Assembly: GCF_009696315.1 (NCBI RefSeq) | Contig: NZ_VUMG01000003.1 | Location: 248,001-312,000 of the forward strand | Direction: 5' to 3' | Origin: Cutibacterium porci | GTDB taxonomy: Bacteria > Actinomycetota > Actinomycetes > Propionibacteriales > Propionibacteriaceae | DNA length: 64,000 nt | Program-made: the position numbers and the translations under genes | Notes under the pieces: generated by a model | Database searches by the model: none | What the model was told of the DNA's origin: nothing | The model's input: only the letters and a program-made list of their open reading frames with translations | Shown: positions 20,000 to 29,298 of the stretch, piece by piece | Numbering within the stretch: position 1 is the stretch's first letter | Layout: each line of letters opens with the position of its first letter

Positions 20000-20575
20000 T
20001 CACCTCCGCGACGCGGTTCTCGACGTGGATGCCGCCCGCCTGCCCCTCGGACGCCGACCGGTCATGGCCGCGATGACCTCAGTATCCGCGACGTTCTCGC
20101 CATCCTTGATCCGCTGCCACGTCGCAGGATCGGGAACACCAGCTGGCAGACGTCTGGACGTCGACGCAGCCCGATCAGCTGCGCCAGGCCATATCGTGTC
20201 AGCTCGCTGAGCCAACACGACGTCCTTACGCAAAGGCGGTTTCGGTGCCTCGTGAATAAGGAGGGGACGATGATCCGCACCGGGGCCGACGAACCTCACC
20301 CCAAAAAAGTCGTGAATCTCTCGCTCATACCACGATGCCCCGGCAAGGACGTCGACAACCGAGTCCAGAGTCCCGTGATCACGAGGCACGCGAGTCGAGA
20401 TTGTACTGTCGTCGCCGTCATGATTTTCCACACGGCAAACCACGATGATGTCGGGATCCTGGCCGCGCTCCCCGGCTCCGTCAATGGCACCCACATAAGC
20501 CAACCATGGATGGGTGGACACCGCTTCGGCAACAGCGTCGTGCCAGGCGGTTGCAGGAACAGTATTTGTGGTCAT
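20000..20575 (-). CDS. NuoC-like 30-kDa subunit (second copy)
   Basis: This is a 191-aa protein with the diagnostic block WYEREIHDFFGVRF and the LLIHEAPKPPLRKD signature of the complex I 30-kDa subunit. The full-length NuoC (274 aa) is at 49.1-50.0 kb. The ATG overlaps the nuoB-like stop (ATGA), with GGGAGG upstream. The last ~40 residues are arginine-rich and unlike NuoC. No NuoD partner is present in this cluster. Confidence 0.78.
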   Translation of the reverse strand: MTTNTVPATAWHDAVAEAVSTHPWLAYVGAIDGAGERGQDPDIIVVCRVENHDGDDSTISTRVPRDHGTLDSVVDVLAGASWYEREIHDFFGVRFVGPGADHRPLLIHEAPKPPLRKDVVLAQRADTIWPGAADRAASTSRRLPAGVPDPATWQRIKDGENVADTEVIAAMTGRRPRGRRAASTSRTASRR

Positions 20576-20970
20576 GCCGCCTCCCGAGAGGACGACACAA
20601 CCTCAGTGAGTGCGTCAGGCCCGGGAGGACAGCCGGGAATCCAGTGGTCGGCGTCAATTCCTAGGCCATGAAGTCCACAGACCACGCTGGCGGAGTCCCA
20701 GTAGGGGCCGCCTGCGCAGGCGCACGCCCCGAAAGCCACGACGTCAACCGGATGGTTGCGCTTGAGCTCATTGATAGCCTCGCGCACCACGGGGGCCAGC
20801 CGGGTAGTCACCGTCCCTGAGACGATCACGACAATCGGGGTACCGTCTGGGATCGCCGCACGCACTGGAGCGTTGACTGGCATGGCTGCCCCGCTTTCGA
20901 TCCCGCAGCAGGCCAACGCAAGGTCGACAACATACACCGATCCGTTGGCGAACCAGTCAATGAACTTCAC
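20572..20970 (-). CDS. NuoB-like [4Fe-4S] subunit (second copy)
   Basis: This is a 132-aa protein with the NuoB N2-cluster ligands: adjacent Cys21-Cys22 (LALACCGIESG), Cys83 (FGACACAGG) and Cys114 (WIPGCPPGP). It is shorter than the main NuoB (185 aa). The same fold occurs in group 4 hydrogenase small subunits, but the double Cys favours the NuoB side. The GTG start at 20970 has AGGA upstream. It is divergent from korA across 204 nt. Confidence 0.78.
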   Translation of the reverse strand: MKFIDWFANGSVYVVDLALACCGIESGAAMPVNAPVRAAIPDGTPIVVIVSGTVTTRLAPVVREAINELKRNHPVDVVAFGACACAGGPYWDSASVVCGLHGLGIDADHWIPGCPPGPDALTEVVSSSREAA

Positions 20971-21174
20971 CCGGCCATCCTACCGAGGATGGTCTTCACT
21001 GCGAGATTCGCGCTAGGCGAGCGCTCACAGCAACGCAATAGTTCGATAAGCGGAGCCTCGATGGTAGCGTTAGTAGCCGATTCCGGAGCATCCAGATGCT
21101 CGCTGCGGGCGCGGCCATCCGACACTCCCATGACGCGTCAACAACGGAATCCCGCGACGAGAAAAGAGGTCAGA

Positions 21175-23082
21175 GTGCCTTCCACCGACACGGCACATCA
21201 CACCACTGACGAGCGAGAGGTCCAATCCCTCGACCGAGTCGTCATTCGATTCGCCGGCGATTCCGGCGACGGCATGCAGTTAACTGGCGACCGCTTCACC
21301 GCTGAATCCGCCATTCATGGCAATGACATTTCAACACTGCCGAACTTCCCTGCCGAAATCCGCGCCCCCCAAGGCACCATCCCCGGCGTCTCCAGTTTCC
21401 AGGTGCACTTCGCCAACTACGACATTGCCACACCCGGCGATGAGCCGGACGTTCTAGTCGCTATGAATCCCGCTGCTTTAGCCGCGAATCTCAGCGATAT
21501 CCGCCGTGGTGGACTCATCATTGTGGATTCCGCCGAGTTCACGGAGAAGAACCTCAAGAAGGTCGGCTACAGCGAGGATCCACGCAAAGACGGCACGCTG
21601 GAGTCCTACCAGATCGTCGAACTCGACCTTACCGGCCTGGCAGTAGCCGCCGTCGAGCCCTTTGGCCTTGGCCGTAAGAACTCCGAGCGCGCCAAAAACA
21701 TGTTCGCCCTCGGGCTGCTGACCTGGCTATATGGACGTCCCCTTGGCCCTTCGGAGAAGTTCCTGGCTAGTAAGTTTGCGTCTAAACCCGACATTCGGGA
21801 CGCCAACCTTGCCGCACTCAAAGCCGGACATGCCTACGGGGAAACCTGCGAGCTATTCCGGGTGCGCTACGAAGTAGCCCCGGCACCGATGCCTCAAGGC
21901 ACATATCGCCAGATTACCGGTAACCTCGCTACCGCTTACGGCCTCATCACTGGCGCTAATCGGGCCGGGTTGCAGTTGTTCTTGGGGTCGTACCCCATCA
22001 CCCCGGCTTCTGACATTCTGCATGAGTTATCTCGACGCAAGGCTCACAACGTCGTCACCTTCCAGGCCGAGGACGAGATCGCTGGAGTCAGCTCAGCCAT
22101 CGGTGCTTCCTTCTCCGGGTCGCTGGGTGCCACGACGACGTCGGGCCCCGGCATGAGCCTCAAGTCCGAGGCTATTGGCCTGGCCGTCATGACGGAACTG
22201 CCGCTAGTGGTCGTCGATGTGCAGCGCGCCGGCCCGTCCACCGGTATGCCGACCAAGCCAGAACAAGCCGATTTGTTGCAGGCAATGTTTGGACGCAATG
22301 GCGAATCCCCCGTCCCCGTACTCGCTGCGAAGTCTCCGTCGGACTGCTTTGACACCGCGCTGGAGGCTTGCCGGATCGCGGTCACCTACCGCACCCCGGT
22401 CATCATGTTGTCTGACGGCTACCTCGGCAACGGTGCGGAGCCGTGGAAGGTGCCCGATCTAGCCGAGATCCCGCGCATTGACCCCAACTTCGCGACCGAA
22501 CCAAACGCCACTGCCGCCGACGGCGCGCCCAGATTCATGCCATACCACCGTGACCCTGAAACCCTGGCACGTCCGTGGGCGCTACCGGGCACCAAGGGTC
22601 TAGAGCACCGCATCGGTGGACTGGAGAAGTCGGCACGTACCGGCGCTATTTCGTACGACCCAGCCAATCACGAGGAGATGGTGGCCACCCGAGCCGCCAA
22701 GGTTGCGGGCATCGCGAATAGTATTCCTCCTACTGCCGTCGACGATCCTTCCGGTGACGCCGATGTTCTCGTACTCGGTTGGGGCTCCACGTATGGGCCA
22801 ATCACCGCCGCCGTACGCCGAGTGCGTGCCCGCGGTCTGTCGATCGCCCAGGCCCACGTGCGCCACCTCAACCCGCTACCGAAGGACCTCGGTGACGTCC
22901 TGCACCGATACCGCCGGGTTATCGTTCCCGAAATGAATACCGGCCAGTTCGCCATGCTGTTGCGCTCGAAGTACCTCGTGGACGTGAAGACGATCTCGCG
23001 GGTGCGCGGGCTGCCGATCTCGCCGGTCGACCTATGCGAGGAACTGTGCCAGTACTGCAACGACGAGACCAAGGAGGCCTGA
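21175..23082 (+). CDS. korA: 2-oxoacid (2-oxoglutarate):ferredoxin oxidoreductase, fused gamma-alpha subunit
   Basis: With KorB this oxidatively decarboxylates 2-oxoglutarate to succinyl-CoA, reducing ferredoxin. The 635-aa protein has the gamma domain first (VVIRFAGDSGDGMQLTGDRF near residue 18), then the alpha pyrimidine-binding domain (GSYPITPASDILHEL; QAEDEIAGVSSAIGASFSG; TTSGPGMSLKSEA). The GTG at 21175 has AGAGG 5 nt upstream. The longer frame back to 20989 runs into the divergent promoter region. Substrate follows the actinobacterial KorAB family; pyruvate cannot be excluded. Confidence 0.9.
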   Translation: MPSTDTAHHTTDEREVQSLDRVVIRFAGDSGDGMQLTGDRFTAESAIHGNDISTLPNFPAEIRAPQGTIPGVSSFQVHFANYDIATPGDEPDVLVAMNPAALAANLSDIRRGGLIIVDSAEFTEKNLKKVGYSEDPRKDGTLESYQIVELDLTGLAVAAVEPFGLGRKNSERAKNMFALGLLTWLYGRPLGPSEKFLASKFASKPDIRDANLAALKAGHAYGETCELFRVRYEVAPAPMPQGTYRQITGNLATAYGLITGANRAGLQLFLGSYPITPASDILHELSRRKAHNVVTFQAEDEIAGVSSAIGASFSGSLGATTTSGPGMSLKSEAIGLAVMTELPLVVVDVQRAGPSTGMPTKPEQADLLQAMFGRNGESPVPVLAAKSPSDCFDTALEACRIAVTYRTPVIMLSDGYLGNGAEPWKVPDLAEIPRIDPNFATEPNATAADGAPRFMPYHRDPETLARPWALPGTKGLEHRIGGLEKSARTGAISYDPANHEEMVATRAAKVAGIANSIPPTAVDDPSGDADVLVLGWGSTYGPITAAVRRVRARGLSIAQAHVRHLNPLPKDLGDVLHRYRRVIVPEMNTGQFAMLLRSKYLVDVKTISRVRGLPISPVDLCEELCQYCNDETKEA

Positions 23083-23083
23083 G

Positions 23084-24169
23084 ATGACTGACATCACCAC
23101 CGAGGATCGTCCCACCGGTCTGACAGGCGTGCCGCTGGCGATCGAGCCGCTCAAGCGTCGGGACTTCGCCTCCGACCAGGAGGTGCGCTGGTGCCCCGGC
23201 TGCGGGGATTACGCCATCCTGTCTACCTTCCAGGGTGTGCTGCCCGATTTGGGTATCGCTAAGGAAAACGCCGTCGTCATCTCGGGTATCGGCTGTTCCT
23301 CACGCTTCCCGTATTACATGAATACCTACGGTATGCACTCCATTCACGGTCGCGCTCCGGCCATCGCGACGGGGGTGGCGGTATCCCGACCAGACTTGGC
23401 CGTGTTCGTCATCACCGGCGACGGCGACGCCCTGTCTATCGGCGGTAATCACCTCATCCACGCCATGAGGCGCAACGTCAACCTGACGATCCTCATGTTC
23501 AACAACAGGATTTACGGTCTGACGAAAGGCCAGTACTCCCCCACCTCGGAGGCTGGCAAGGTGACGAAGTCCTCCCCGATGGGATCGATCGACGCGCCGT
23601 TCAACCCGTTGGCAGTGGCATTGGGGGCGGGCTGCTCTTTCGTAGCTCGTGCCGTCGATTCCGATCGTAAGCATCTTGCTCAGGTACTCACCGCCGCCGC
23701 CAAGCACCGCGGCACCTCGTTTGTCGAGATGTACCAGAACTGCCCGATCTTCAACGATGGGGCGTTCGATGACTACAAGGGGCCCGAGGCCGCCCAGCAC
23801 CTCATCCGGCTCGTTGACGGACAGCCGGTGCTCGTCGGTGCTGACGGTTCCCGTGGCGTGGTGCGAGACCCTGTCAGCGGCGAATTGACGGTAGCTGACG
23901 TCGCCGAGGTGGGCATGGACCACGTGCTTGTTCACGACTCTCATCGCGCCGATCCATCGTTAGCTTTTGAGTTGGCGCACTTGGATGACGGCACCATCGT
24001 CACCCAGACGCCGGTCGGTGTCTTCCGTGACGTGGACCTCCCTACCTATGACGACCAGGCCCGTGCCCAGCTGAAGCTAGCTGCTGGCGATGCCACCGAT
24101 CCTGATTCTCGTGACCGCGCCTTACAGCAGCTGCTGCTCGGCAGCGATACCTGGCAGGTTCAGGGCTGA
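23084..24169 (+). CDS. korB: 2-oxoacid (2-oxoglutarate):ferredoxin oxidoreductase, beta subunit
   Basis: This is the 361-aa TPP- and [4Fe-4S]-binding subunit. VRWCPGCGDYAIL supplies two cluster cysteines and GIGCSSRFPYYMNTYG a further one. The TPP/Mg motif is TGDGDALSIGGNH, followed by NNRIYGLTKGQYSPTS. It starts 1 nt after korA. A strong hairpin follows. Confidence 0.92.
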   Translation: MTDITTEDRPTGLTGVPLAIEPLKRRDFASDQEVRWCPGCGDYAILSTFQGVLPDLGIAKENAVVISGIGCSSRFPYYMNTYGMHSIHGRAPAIATGVAVSRPDLAVFVITGDGDALSIGGNHLIHAMRRNVNLTILMFNNRIYGLTKGQYSPTSEAGKVTKSSPMGSIDAPFNPLAVALGAGCSFVARAVDSDRKHLAQVLTAAAKHRGTSFVEMYQNCPIFNDGAFDDYKGPEAAQHLIRLVDGQPVLVGADGSRGVVRDPVSGELTVADVAEVGMDHVLVHDSHRADPSLAFELAHLDDGTIVTQTPVGVFRDVDLPTYDDQARAQLKLAAGDATDPDSRDRALQQLLLGSDTWQVQG

Positions 24170-24175
24170 CGGCCC

Positions 24176-24203
24176 CCGGGGCCACGGTCGGACGTGGCCC
24201 CGG
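24176..24203 (+). terminator. Hairpin after korB
   Basis: An 11-bp perfect stem (CCGGGGCCACG / CGTGGCCCCGG, 6-nt loop) starts 6 nt after the korB stop. No T-run follows, so it may be an unconventional terminator or a 3'-end stabiliser. Confidence 0.6.
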
Positions 24204-24323
24204 CGCGCACATAGCGACTTGTGGCCAGGACGCTGGCAAGGTTCTCGGCCATGTCTGGCCGAATAGTGGCCGAAGTTATGACAGGCAGAATGCACGGCGC
24301 ATCCGGCGGATAGGCTGGACCTC

Positions 24324-26306
24324 ATGACCGCATCCTTCCAGGACCGGGACTCCGACGTCCGCCCAGCTGATGACCTTTTCCGCCACGTCAACGGGTCGTG
24401 GCTGTCAACAACGACTATCCCTGACGATCAGGCAAGCACCGGATCGTTCCGGGTATTGCGTGACAACTCCGAAGCCGCCGTTCACGACATTCTTGAGGAG
24501 TTGACGTCTGGCGATGCCCACGAGTTGCGGCAGGTAGCCAGCGCGTCAACTGACCACGAAGTCGACCTTATGGCAGAGCTATACCGCCGATTCATGGACT
24601 CTGCCGCTGTCGAAGCCGCCGGCACAACCCCCTTGACGCCGATCTTGGCGCGCATCGACCGCGTAACAACGACACCTGAATTCATGACGTTGTTGGGCCA
24701 GCATTACCGCGAATCCCTCGGTGCCCTGTTTTACCTCACTGAGGAATCCGACCCCGCCGACCCCACTCGTTATGTGCCCTGGATGGGGCAAGCTGGGTTA
24801 GGCCTACCTGACGAGGCCTACTACCGTGACGATGACAAGGCCGAGGTTCGCGAGGCGTATGTGGGCCACGTCACTCGGATGTTCACCTTGGCTGGGCTGG
24901 ACAATGCCGCCGACCAGGCGCGGGCCGTCATGGATCTCGAAACCGAAATCGCATCCCATCACTGGGATCAGGTCCGCTGCCGGGATATGAAGGCAGCCTT
25001 CAATCCCAAGACCTTTAGCGAGCTATCGAGCACCCATCCGGGTCTCCACCTCGATCTGTGGCGTGAGGGTGCGCGCATCCCCGTCGACGTGCTGGCTACC
25101 ATCGTCGACAACCAGCCGTCGTTCTTCGACGAGGTTGAGCCGATGCTGATTGACCGACGCCTTGACCAGTGGAAGGCGTGGGCTCGCTGGCACGCCATCT
25201 CTTCCCTGGCCCCTTACCTCAGCTCAGCCTTCGTCAATGAAGACTTCGATTTTTACGGTCGCGTCCTTAGCGGCACCCCTGCGCTCAAGGCTCGATGGAA
25301 GCGCGGCGTCTCGTTCGTTGAATCGACCATGGGCGAGGCCGTCGGCAAACTCTATGTCGCTAGGCATTTCCCTCCAGCAGCCAAAGAGCGGATGGACAAC
25401 CTCGTCGCCAACTTATTGGCGGCATACCGTCAGTCCATCTCGACACTGACATGGATGAGCGAGTCAACCCGAGCTGAAGCCCTTGACAAGCTCTCAGCCT
25501 TCCGCCCGAAGATCGGCTACCCAGAACGCTGGCGGGACTTCTCGGCATTCCAGTTACCGCACGGTAACCTCGTTGACGCCGCAATGGCGTGCAGCTCATT
25601 CCAGCTCGACTACACCATCGAGAAACTCTCGGGGCCGATGGATCCTGACGAGTGGCTGATGTTCCCTCAAACGGTCAACGCCTACTATCACCCATTGCGC
25701 AACGAGATCGTCTTCCCCGCGGCCATCCTGCAACCGCCATTCTTCGACGTCGAGGCCGACGACGCCGTCAACTACGGCGGGATAGGGGCCGTCATCGGCC
25801 ACGAGATCGGTCACGGTTTCGACGACCAGGGCTCGACCTGCGATGGGGCTGGAAGGCTACGCGACTGGTGGACCGCTGAGGACCGTTCCGCCTTCGAGGA
25901 GCGCACCAAGGGTCTCATCGACCAGTATGACGCCCTTGTGCCGCTGCAGCTACAGCCAGACGGCCCTCACGTCAACGGATCCCTGACCATCGGCGAAAAT
26001 ATCGGCGACCTCGGCGGGGCAGGAATCGCCTTCAAGGCCCTGCAGATTTCTTTTGCGGGAGCCGAACCCGAACCGATCGACGGCCTGCCGTGGCAGCAGC
26101 GTTTCTTCCTGTCTTACGCCCGGATCTGGCGGGAAAAGCAGCGCGACGAATCCCTGCGTACACAGATTGCGACGGACCCGCACTCACCCACCGAGTTCCG
26201 CAGTAACCAGATCGTCCGCAACATCGACGCCTTCTATGACGCCTTCGACGTCACCGAAAACGACCCGATGTGGCTGGCCCCCGAGAAGCGGGTCACCATC
26301 TGGTGA
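24324..26306 (+). CDS. M13 family zinc metallopeptidase (PepO-like)
   Basis: This is a 660-aa neprilysin-family peptidase. The zinc motif HEIGH lies in GAVIGHEIGHGFDDQGS, the third ligand Glu in ENIGDLGG, and the substrate-binding NAYYHPLRNEIVFPAAIL precedes them. There is no signal peptide or membrane anchor, so it is probably cytosolic like lactococcal PepO and degrades oligopeptides. The ATG gives homology from residue ~10 (VRPADDLFRHVNGSWL). It is a single-gene unit followed by a terminator. Confidence 0.93.
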   Translation: MTASFQDRDSDVRPADDLFRHVNGSWLSTTTIPDDQASTGSFRVLRDNSEAAVHDILEELTSGDAHELRQVASASTDHEVDLMAELYRRFMDSAAVEAAGTTPLTPILARIDRVTTTPEFMTLLGQHYRESLGALFYLTEESDPADPTRYVPWMGQAGLGLPDEAYYRDDDKAEVREAYVGHVTRMFTLAGLDNAADQARAVMDLETEIASHHWDQVRCRDMKAAFNPKTFSELSSTHPGLHLDLWREGARIPVDVLATIVDNQPSFFDEVEPMLIDRRLDQWKAWARWHAISSLAPYLSSAFVNEDFDFYGRVLSGTPALKARWKRGVSFVESTMGEAVGKLYVARHFPPAAKERMDNLVANLLAAYRQSISTLTWMSESTRAEALDKLSAFRPKIGYPERWRDFSAFQLPHGNLVDAAMACSSFQLDYTIEKLSGPMDPDEWLMFPQTVNAYYHPLRNEIVFPAAILQPPFFDVEADDAVNYGGIGAVIGHEIGHGFDDQGSTCDGAGRLRDWWTAEDRSAFEERTKGLIDQYDALVPLQLQPDGPHVNGSLTIGENIGDLGGAGIAFKALQISFAGAEPEPIDGLPWQQRFFLSYARIWREKQRDESLRTQIATDPHSPTEFRSNQIVRNIDAFYDAFDVTENDPMWLAPEKRVTIW

Positions 26307-26311
26307 TGATA

Positions 26312-26337
26312 ATGCCCCCGCTAACCCGGGGGCATTT
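26312..26337 (+). terminator. Terminator after the M13 peptidase
   Basis: A 9-bp stem (ATGCCCCCG / CGGGGGCAT, 6-nt loop) is followed by TT and begins 6 nt after the stop. It may also serve the convergent permease gene. Confidence 0.75.
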
Positions 26338-26363
26338 CTCATGCTCAGGTCGCATCGTCAGTG

Positions 26364-27584
26364 TCATTGTTCGCGCAGCAACTCGTAAGGCTTGTGAGAC
26401 TTCACCGAAGCAATAGTGCGCGGCAAGCACCCCAGCGGCACGGCAGCAAGAAGGAGCAGGGGGAACCATGCTCCTTGTTCCAGCACATCGGCCAGCGGCA
26501 CCGGGGACATCGCCACCGGACCCACCCCAGCAGCCGTCAACGCCATCGCTACACCACACAGCACCAGCCCAACAACAACGATTCCCAGCGCCATCACCAC
26601 ACCAATGAGAAAGGCCTCCATTTCTAGGCAACCGAGAATCCACTCCCCCGAGCGGCCGAAAGCCTTAAATACTGCAATCTGAGACCCCCGCTGACGCGAG
26701 ATCGTCGAGCCAACACTGACCCCAAGCACCAATGCCGCTACACAGATGACGACGATGAGGATCGTCTGCATCCGCTGGACATCGGAGGTCATCTGATCGG
26801 CGTATCCGACCACATCAGCCTGGCTGGTTGCCGAAAATCCTGCCTGGCTTAGCTGCCGATGGACGTCAGCGACGTGGGCGCGCGAATCAGCCTCGACATA
26901 GGCCCTCGACACGCCCTGCTTATCAAACGCTTGAGGGGACATCCCTGCGTTGGCAGCCTCCCAATTCTTGGCGTCGTCGACATGAACGTAGACCGTATCG
27001 GGACCGTCATTGTTCGGACGGCTGGAGTCGTAAAGGCCAACAACCTTGAGCTTCGTCGGGACAGCCTCAGCTTCAGATGCCTTCGTCTTGCGCTGATACG
27101 ACACATTGATCGTCGTCCCCAGCAAAGCGTTGAGATCATGACCGTTTACCGCATCTGGCACGATGATTTCCCCTGGCCGCACTGGCCTGGTGGGGCCGTC
27201 AAAGGCCACCGTGGCGGGAGGAACATCGGGAATCTGTGCCGTGGCCCATACGATCTGCGGAAGCCCATTGTCGTCGTCGCAGAGCAGTCCCGCCTGCGAC
27301 CACTCGTAGACCTTCGCCACATGGTCCATGCCCATCATCTGCCGGCGAGCTGCCGCGTTAATCGGGCCACTAGACCCACGCCCCGTACTGTCAACAACAA
27401 CATAGTTGAGTCTCTTGCCCGCGTCAGCGGCGTCAATCTGGTCACGAACATGGCCTGCGACGATGGTGTTCATCGCTAGAGCGCATCCTCCCAGCAAGGC
27501 CAGGACGATGATGAACCAGCGCTGTCGGGGCAAGCTGGAGCGTCGCAAGGACACCCAGGCGTGACGCGATGCTGACATGCTCAT
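26364..27584 (-). CDS. ABC transporter permease, FtsX/MacB-like
   Basis: This is a 406-aa protein with an N-terminal membrane helix (WFIIVLALLGGCALAMNTIV near residue 23), a large extracytoplasmic domain, and three C-terminal helices (around residues 275-390). This is the FtsX-like layout of MacB-type transporters and of lipoprotein or peptide export/resistance systems. The ATG overlaps the ATPase stop (ATGA), placing it third after a lipoprotein and the ATPase. Substrate is unknown. Confidence 0.8.
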   Translation of the reverse strand: MSMSASRHAWVSLRRSSLPRQRWFIIVLALLGGCALAMNTIVAGHVRDQIDAADAGKRLNYVVVDSTGRGSSGPINAAARRQMMGMDHVAKVYEWSQAGLLCDDDNGLPQIVWATAQIPDVPPATVAFDGPTRPVRPGEIIVPDAVNGHDLNALLGTTINVSYQRKTKASEAEAVPTKLKVVGLYDSSRPNNDGPDTVYVHVDDAKNWEAANAGMSPQAFDKQGVSRAYVEADSRAHVADVHRQLSQAGFSATSQADVVGYADQMTSDVQRMQTILIVVICVAALVLGVSVGSTISRQRGSQIAVFKAFGRSGEWILGCLEMEAFLIGVVMALGIVVVGLVLCGVAMALTAAGVGPVAMSPVPLADVLEQGAWFPLLLLAAVPLGCLPRTIASVKSHKPYELLREQ

Positions 27585-28202
27585 CGTGTCGCCTCCACCG
27601 TGACGCTCAGATGTGGAAGGTCGATCGGTTGGTGCGATGCCATGATGATCGTTCCTCCGTCATCCAAGTAGTCCTGAAGCAGTTTCTCCACGGCCCACCG
27701 ATTGTCGTCGTCAAGGGATGCCGTCGGCTCATCTGCCAGCAAGACTGCGGGCCGCGACGCCACAGCCCGGACGACGGCCACCCGCTGCTGCTGCCCACCG
27801 GACAACGTGCTGGCCTGCTGATTGGCCAGGTCAGCCATGCCGCAAGAGGCCAGCAACTGATACGCGATCTCGGCTTCGGCGCACAGAGCGGCGTTCTCCC
27901 AGACAGTGAAGTACGGGGTGAGGAATGGGTACTGGAAGGCGTAGGCAACCAGCCCCCTCACGGCGAGCCTGCTCAGGATCACGGTCGCCATGACCATGAG
28001 CAATGGTGATGTGCCCGCTCGTCACTGGAAGCAGGCCACCGATCATGGCCATCATGGTCGACTTACCCTGACCGGATGCTCCCTTGATGAGACATGCCTG
28101 ACCTGCGTCAACAGTCGCATCGGCGCAATGAATCGTGCAACCCCCACGCGCGGAATCGCCCGAGGGGAATGTCTTGGTCACACCTTGCCAAGAAACCGTC
28201 AT
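27581..28202 (-). pseudogene. ABC transporter ATPase split by a frameshift in a G5 run
   Basis: The two halves of one MacB-type ATPase lie in different frames. The first (from ATG 28202, MTVSWQGVTKTFPSGD) carries Walker A GASGQGKSTMM. The second carries the Q-loop (VAYAFQYPFLTPYF), signature LSGGQQQR, Walker B VLLADEPTASLD and the H-loop SHQ. They join near 27953-27957, where the minus strand has GAGGGGGCTGG: removing one G restores REGLVAYAFQYP. It could be a true inactivation, a reversible slip, or an assembly error. It is flanked by intact operon partners. Confidence 0.85.
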
Positions 28203-28203
28203 G

Positions 28204-29064
28204 TCACCACGCCCAATTCCCGGAATACCTCAACAGGTACGCCGATTCGATACTGCACTTGTCCTTGACCGGCTTTCCATTGCGAATGAGCACCGGACCA
28301 AGGTCCTTCCTCGGACATGGCGCATCCGCGAGACTGTCGCCGATGCGTTGCAACTGGGAACGAGACAATGTAGAGACGGTATTCGCCGCCGACAAGGCCA
28401 TCGCGATAGTCGTACTCGGGCCACTGTAGGTCTCGAGATGGCGCAAATACCCGTCCGAGATCGACTCCCACCCCCATTTCTCGGCGTCCTTAGCATTGCT
28501 GAATAGGTCGGCACTGGCCAGCGCCTGCATCGCCCACCGAGCCTCCTCGGAAGAAGTCGTCTTGACCTTCCACGGTGTGAGGCACAACCCGTCGTTGGAC
28601 AGGCCGATCTCCCGCCTCATCGCCGCGATGGGCAGATCCGTCATCACCGTCTTTCTCGTGATGCAGCCCTTCGGCGGGCGGGTACGTTTGTCGACCTCTG
28701 ATCTCTCCTTGTCGGACAACGTGTTGAGGGTTTTCAGGGATGACGCCGCCATGAGTTGGTTGACGTGGGCCTGCCGACTGTCTCCACCATTCACCAAATA
28801 CGGGCGCAAAGCCGCGACCAGATGATCATGAGCGTAGCCATCGTCGTCGGGTAGATCGTGACCGTCGATGAGCCGGAGGTACTCATATGTGCTCTTGAGT
28901 GTCCCATTGACTGACGAATTCGCCGGCTCGCGAATGAGGGAGTTGGAGGGGCTGAGGACCGTCCCGAGGTTATCGACAACGGGTGCCTGTGCATCATCAG
29001 AGCACGCAGTAGGCAGGAGAAGCAAGATGGCTGCCACCCCCGCCAAGAATCGTTGAAACGACAT
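28204..29064 (-). CDS. Putative lipoprotein of unknown function
   Basis: This is a 286-aa protein. The ATG at 29064 (MSFQRFLAGVAAILLLLPTAC) gives a lipoprotein signal peptide with lipobox LPTAC, predicting a lipid-anchored surface protein. The mature part has several cysteines (GCITRKT, GLCLTPW, DAPCPRK, DKCSIES) that could form disulfides. I do not recognise the family. It is the first gene of a lipoprotein-ATPase-permease operon; its stop is 1 nt from the ATPase ATG. It may be the substrate-binding, accessory or immunity component. Confidence 0.72.
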   Translation of the reverse strand: MSFQRFLAGVAAILLLLPTACSDDAQAPVVDNLGTVLSPSNSLIREPANSSVNGTLKSTYEYLRLIDGHDLPDDDGYAHDHLVAALRPYLVNGGDSRQAHVNQLMAASSLKTLNTLSDKERSEVDKRTRPPKGCITRKTVMTDLPIAAMRREIGLSNDGLCLTPWKVKTTSSEEARWAMQALASADLFSNAKDAEKWGWESISDGYLRHLETYSGPSTTIAMALSAANTVSTLSRSQLQRIGDSLADAPCPRKDLGPVLIRNGKPVKDKCSIESAYLLRYSGNWAW

Positions 29065-29298
29065 ACCGCAAACACTATGACGCAACAGGCTTACCCCGAC
29101 GATCGCGACAGCGTCACCGGTGAACGAACTTGTCATGCCGACGTTGACACTGGGCTCACAACTGTGTCCCGATGTGTCGAGGTCAACAGAAAAATCGACA
29201 CCCCGCAGACTGTGACCCGTTGAGGAGTTATCCTGCGGTCAGCTGCGGCCACGGCAAAACCGCGCAACACGATATTCGGTATCAGGGAAGATCACGTC

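Noticed and set aside
20572-20970. Group 4 hydrogenase small subunit
   Set aside because: The adjacent Cys21-Cys22 pair and the neighbouring NuoC-type protein fit complex I better, and no large hydrogenase subunit is nearby.
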